Assembly: GCF_009602465.1 (NCBI RefSeq)
Contig: NZ_WBKP01000022.1
Span: forward strand, 1-56,109
Source of the DNA: Cumulibacter manganitolerans
Lineage (GTDB): Bacteria > Actinomycetota > Actinomycetes > Mycobacteriales > Antricoccaceae
DNA: 56,109 nt
Reading direction: 5' to 3'
The notes under the pieces are model-generated. The model saw nothing but the letters and a program-made list of their open reading frames with translations, did not search any database and was not told the DNA's origin. The translations under genes were made by a program, and so were the position numbers. Of this stretch, positions 53,169-56,109 are shown piece after piece (position 1 is the first letter of the stretch; every line of letters begins with the position of its first letter).

Positions 53169-54155
53169 TCAGCGTCGCGCCAGGGCGAGCGCGTAGTCGC
53201 CGGCGTCGTCGCTCCACCAGCCCTCGAGGCGCAGCCCGACTGCCTCGAGCTCTCGAGCGATCCGTTCCCGTCGGAACTTGGCCGAGATCTCGGTACGGAT
53301 CTCCTCACCCGCCGCAAGTTCGATCGTGAGGGACAAGGCGGGAATGGTCACCGTCATCGGTGCCTGAGCCCGCAGGCGCATCTCGATCCACTCGTTCTCG
53401 GAATCCCAGAGTGCTACGTGGTCGAAAGCCATCGGGTCGAAGTCGGCGCCGAGCTCGCCGTTGAGCACGTGCAGCACGTTGCGATTGAACGCCGCGGTCA
53501 CGGCGGCGGCATCGTCGTACGCGGCGACCAGTCGACCGGCGTCCTTCACGAGGTCCAGGCCGAGCAGTAGCGTGTCGCCGTCGTTCAAGGTTGCCGCCAG
53601 TCCGCCCAGGAACTCGCCGCGGGGAAGCGGGGGATAGTTGCCCAGGGTGCTGCCCAGAAGTGCCACCAGGCGGCGGCCCTCGCCGGGCAGGTGGGCCAGG
53701 TGACGGTCGAAGTCCGCCACGACGCCACGGATGGCCAGCTCGGGATAGAACTGCCGCAACTGAGGGACGGCCGCCCGCAGAGCTCCGAGGCTGACGTCCA
53801 CAGGGACGTACTGGGTGAGTGCCCCGGCATCCGTCATCGCATCCAGCAGCAGCCGAGTCTTCTCGCTGGAGCCGGAGCCGAGCTCGACGAGCACCTCGGC
53901 ATCGGCAGCGGCAGCGATGTCGGCGGCCACGCCGTTCAGCAGCGCGTGCTCGGCCCGCGTCGGGTAGTACTCAGGAAGCCGGGTGATCTCCTCGAAGAGC
54001 ACGCTGCCCGCGTCGTCGTAGAAGTACTTCGGTGGCAGCCACTTGGGAGAGGCGGTCAACCCGCTGCGCGCGTCGTGCTCGAGAATCTGGCGCTGCTCCT
54101 CGGACTCGAGCAGGACGTCGACGTCAGTAGCCGGCGGGGCAGCGGTGGGCCTCAT
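53169..54155 (-). CDS. egtD: Histidine N-alpha-methyltransferase EgtD
   Basis: Makes hercynine from histidine with three SAM molecules, the first step of ergothioneine synthesis. 328 residues, the usual length. Conserved blocks: PPKYFYDDAGSVLFEEIT (41-58), PEYYPTR (61-67), SAM-binding ELGSGSSEKT (91-100), and LGSTLGNYPP. AAAGGAG lies 7 nt before the ATG. It lies downstream of egtB on the same strand across a 96-nt gap without a clear terminator, so the two are probably co-transcribed. Confidence 0.94.
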   Translation of the reverse strand: MRPTAAPPATDVDVLLESEEQRQILEHDARSGLTASPKWLPPKYFYDDAGSVLFEEITRLPEYYPTRAEHALLNGVAADIAAAADAEVLVELGSGSSEKTRLLLDAMTDAGALTQYVPVDVSLGALRAAVPQLRQFYPELAIRGVVADFDRHLAHLPGEGRRLVALLGSTLGNYPPLPRGEFLGGLAATLNDGDTLLLGLDLVKDAGRLVAAYDDAAAVTAAFNRNVLHVLNGELGADFDPMAFDHVALWDSENEWIEMRLRAQAPMTVTIPALSLTIELAAGEEIRTEISAKFRRERIARELEAVGLRLEGWWSDDAGDYALALARR

Positions 54156-54251
54156 ACGTAGTCTCCTTTGATGGGTGGGAATCCAGCCTGGCTGACGACG
54201 AGATCGCGGGAGCGGTGCCTTGGCAGGCAGCGCCCTCTGACGTCTGGCCGG

Positions 54252-55583
54252 TCACCTGGGCAACCGGCCGCCGTCGTCGGCGAGCCGCACACCGGTGACC
54301 GGCCACCGCGCGTGGGGAGGGAAGAAGTTCCGGTACGACGTCCGCGCGTGGCCCGGTGGCGTCAGCACGCATCCGCCGCGAAGAACCATCTGGTTGGACA
54401 TGAACTTCCCGTTGTATTCCCCGATCGCGCCGCTCGGCGGGTGGAACCCGGGGTAAGGCAGGTAGGCCGAGGAGGTCCACTGCCAGCAGTCCCCGGCCAG
54501 CTGTCGCAGGTCGCCGGTGGACGCGCCGGCCGGTCTCGGATGCCACGACGGGGTCGACATCTGCACGGCAGCCGGCTGCTCGCGTGGGGGCGAGGTCTGC
54601 CCAGCGGCGTGCTCCCACTCGGCCTCGGTCGGCAGCCGCTTGCCGGCCCAAGTCGCGTAGGCGTCCGCCTCGTAATGGCTGACATGGCAGACCGGCAAGC
54701 CGGGATCCGCCGGGAAGGTGCCGTGCAACGTGTGCTCGAGCCAGACTCCGTCAACCTCGGACCAGTAGAGGGGCGCTGACCAGCCTTCGCCCTGCACGCG
54801 GCCCCATCCGTCCGAGAGCCAGAGCTCGGGACGCCGGTAGCCTCCGTCGGCCATGAACTCGAGCCACTCACCATTGGTCACCAGTCGATCGGCAAGCCGG
54901 TACGGAAGAAGGTATTGCTGGTGCCGGGGCAGCTCGTTGTCGAAGCAGAAGCCGTCGCCCTCGCGCCCGATCTCCACCAGTCCGCCTTCGTACTCGCGCC
55001 AGCCGAGCGGGCCGGCCTCGCCGCGGATCGCGGTGGTATCGACATAGGCAGGCTGCAACGGATTGAGCGAAAGCACGTGCTTGATATCCATCAGCAGCAG
55101 CTCCTGGTGCTGCTGCTCGTGGTGGAAGCCCAGCTCGATGGTGTCGGCGATCTTCGCGATCGCCCCGTCGTCGAGGACCTCGAGAAGGTCTCGCATCCGT
55201 TCGTCCACGTTGCGCCGGTACACGCCCACGTCGTGTACCCCGGGCCGGCTGATGACCCCGCGCATCGGGCGGGCGAAGCGCGGGCCGACCGCCTCGTAGT
55301 AGCTGTTGAACAGGAACCAGTACTTGTCCTGGAACGGCGTGAAGTCGTTCTCTGCCTCGGCGAGCACGAAGGTCTCGAAGAACCATGTGGCGTGCGCGCG
55401 ATGCCACTTCGTCGGGGAGGCATCCGGCATCGACTGCACGGTCTGGTCCTCCGGCGACAGCGGCGTGGCGAGGAGCTCCGTATGGGCACGTACCTCGCCG
55501 TATCGGCTGAGCAGCGTCGCTGGATCAGTGTTTTGGCTGGTCGGAGTCGTCACGAGCCCCATCATTGCACCGATCTCTGACAT
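54252..55583 (-). CDS. egtB: Ergothioneine synthase EgtB (iron-dependent)
   Basis: Non-heme iron enzyme joining hercynine to a thiol donor through an S-oxide, 443 residues. The N-terminal DinB-like domain supplies iron ligands: H155 and H159 in GFHHEQQHQELL, plus H61 or H64 in KWHRAHATWFFE. The C-terminal FGE-sulfatase domain has RLPTEAEWEHAA, GDCWQWTSSAY and LRGGCVLTPP. No egtA, egtC or egtE gene is visible nearby, so the donor could be gamma-glutamylcysteine, with the other genes elsewhere, or free cysteine. An in-frame ATG at 55565 is an alternative start. No Shine-Dalgarno sequence is seen. Confidence 0.93.
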   Translation of the reverse strand: MSEIGAMMGLVTTPTSQNTDPATLLSRYGEVRAHTELLATPLSPEDQTVQSMPDASPTKWHRAHATWFFETFVLAEAENDFTPFQDKYWFLFNSYYEAVGPRFARPMRGVISRPGVHDVGVYRRNVDERMRDLLEVLDDGAIAKIADTIELGFHHEQQHQELLLMDIKHVLSLNPLQPAYVDTTAIRGEAGPLGWREYEGGLVEIGREGDGFCFDNELPRHQQYLLPYRLADRLVTNGEWLEFMADGGYRRPELWLSDGWGRVQGEGWSAPLYWSEVDGVWLEHTLHGTFPADPGLPVCHVSHYEADAYATWAGKRLPTEAEWEHAAGQTSPPREQPAAVQMSTPSWHPRPAGASTGDLRQLAGDCWQWTSSAYLPYPGFHPPSGAIGEYNGKFMSNQMVLRGGCVLTPPGHARTSYRNFFPPHARWPVTGVRLADDGGRLPR

Positions 55584-55617
55584 AGGTGTGTGCTGGATTA
55601 CATAACCCGATCCACCC

Positions 55618-56109
55618 CTATACGGCGCTGAGGCCCGGGGGCGGGACGAAGCAGTCGATCATGCGCGCCTCGAGGGGACCGTCAGCGCACCTGGCGTACG
55701 AGGCCGGCCCATCCCGCTCGGGGTGGGTGTGCTCGAGGCGCTGGCGTAGGTGTTGCTCGAGGCTGGTGACCTGTCGTGGTGGCGGTTCGCTGACGGGTAG
55801 TGGTGGGGTGCTGATGTAGGCGTGGCCGGTGGGTGTGGTGGTGACGGTGACGTGCCGGCCCTGGATGATCCGGGGCTGGGTGCGCCAGCCGGGTTGTTCC
55901 TTGACCTGGTTGCAGCGTTGGCACAGGCCTTGCCCGTTGGCGATGGTGGTGGGTCCGCCGGCGGCGTGGGGCTGGATGTGGTCGAGGTGGCGGATGGGTG
56001 CGCCGCAGCCGCGGCAGTCCCGGTCGCGGGCCATGATGGCGCGGCGGGTGGCGCCGGTGAACCGCCGCCGGGTCGCGTCCGCGTTCGTGATCTCGCCGCT
56101 GATCGGGTC
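55618..56109 (-). CDS. DUF222/13E12-type HNH endonuclease (5' end beyond window)
   Basis: Only the C-terminal 163 residues are in the window. The frame is open to the right edge. Seen: TRRRFTGATRRAIMARD, the HNH core CRGCG...HLDHIQPHAAGGPTT...NGQGLCQRCN with two CxxC pairs that bind structural zinc, then a Pro/Thr-rich tail with HPERDGPASY. Actinobacterial genomes carry many such 13E12-repeat proteins, often as multi-copy families tied to mobile or repetitive DNA. The DUF222 domain would lie upstream, outside the window. The activity is unknown. Confidence 0.85.
   Translation of the reverse strand, partial: DPISGEITNADATRRRFTGATRRAIMARDRDCRGCGAPIRHLDHIQPHAAGGPTTIANGQGLCQRCNQVKEQPGWRTQPRIIQGRHVTVTTTPTGHAYISTPPLPVSEPPPRQVTSLEQHLRQRLEHTHPERDGPASYARCADGPLEARMIDCFVPPPGLSAV

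Noticed and set aside
32630-56109. Prophage or integrative element with att sites flanking the accessory region
   Set aside because: I saw no integrase, excisionase or phage structural gene, and could not find a second copy of the tRNA-fMet 3' end.
1-56109. CRISPR arrays, rRNA genes or known riboswitches
   Set aside because: No regularly spaced repeats and no rRNA or recognisable riboswitch core were seen anywhere; the only RNA gene supported is tRNA-fMet.

Overview
The window comes from a high-GC Gram-positive actinobacterium (Actinomycetota). Signs are GC-rich codon use, frequent GTG and leaderless starts, WhiB7, AdnAB, mycoredoxin, UvrD2, EgtBD and DUF222-type HNH sequence. From memory, the order of the first 32 kb (RhlE-type helicase, FasR, DUF3107, DUF3152, MoeZ, alkyltransferase-like protein, AdnA, AdnB, NudC, mycoredoxin, UvrD2, WhiB7, ABC1 kinase, ThiF-like protein, DUF2342, PDZ-Lon protease, UPF0182) follows Mycobacterium tuberculosis Rv3211 to Rv3193c. 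Genes absent from that block, such as the Baeyer-Villiger monooxygenase and the M16 pair, suggest a different lineage. I cannot name the species.

Region 1 (1-32,448) is conserved chromosome: RNA helicase, fatty-acid regulator FasR, sulfur-carrier activation (MoeZ), the AdnAB end-resection motor-nuclease, an FAD monooxygenase facing an epoxide-hydrolase-like protein, an M16 peptidase pair, NudC, mycoredoxin, UvrD2, and whiB7 with a complete attenuation leader (promoter with AT-rich element, 57-codon upstream ORF, intrinsic terminator). Between the DUF45 peptidase and the DUF5679 gene lies a 190-bp cluster of DnaA-box-like 9-mers.

Region 2 (32,630-49,996) is accessory and begins just after an initiator tRNA-fMet. 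It holds an AddAB-like helicase-nuclease pair on the minus strand, whose addB-like gene is split by a 1,081-bp IS481-family element with a perfect 6-bp target duplication. Removing the element and one duplication restores a continuous 1,038-residue frame. Next come a PadR regulator with a polytopic membrane protein. Divergent from them is a complete four-gene Wadjet (JetABCD) anti-plasmid system, with an inverted repeat in the shared promoter. A NYN RNase with a probable OST-HTH domain follows.

Region 3 (50,000-56,109) starts with a decayed metal P-type ATPase remnant. A three-gene cassette follows (DUF6448 His-rich exported protein, small signal peptidase I, Crp/Fnr regulator), then the ergothioneine genes egtD and egtB on the minus strand, and the 3' part of a DUF222/HNH gene at the window edge.

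The window carries four SF1 UvrD/RecB-type helicases (AdnA, AdnB, UvrD2, AddA-like), so DNA end processing is strongly represented. The most notable points are the Wadjet locus with its PadR-linked divergent promoter, the recently broken AddAB-like pair beside it, the whiB7 leader, the DnaA-box cluster, and the unusual DUF6448/signal peptidase/Crp cassette.
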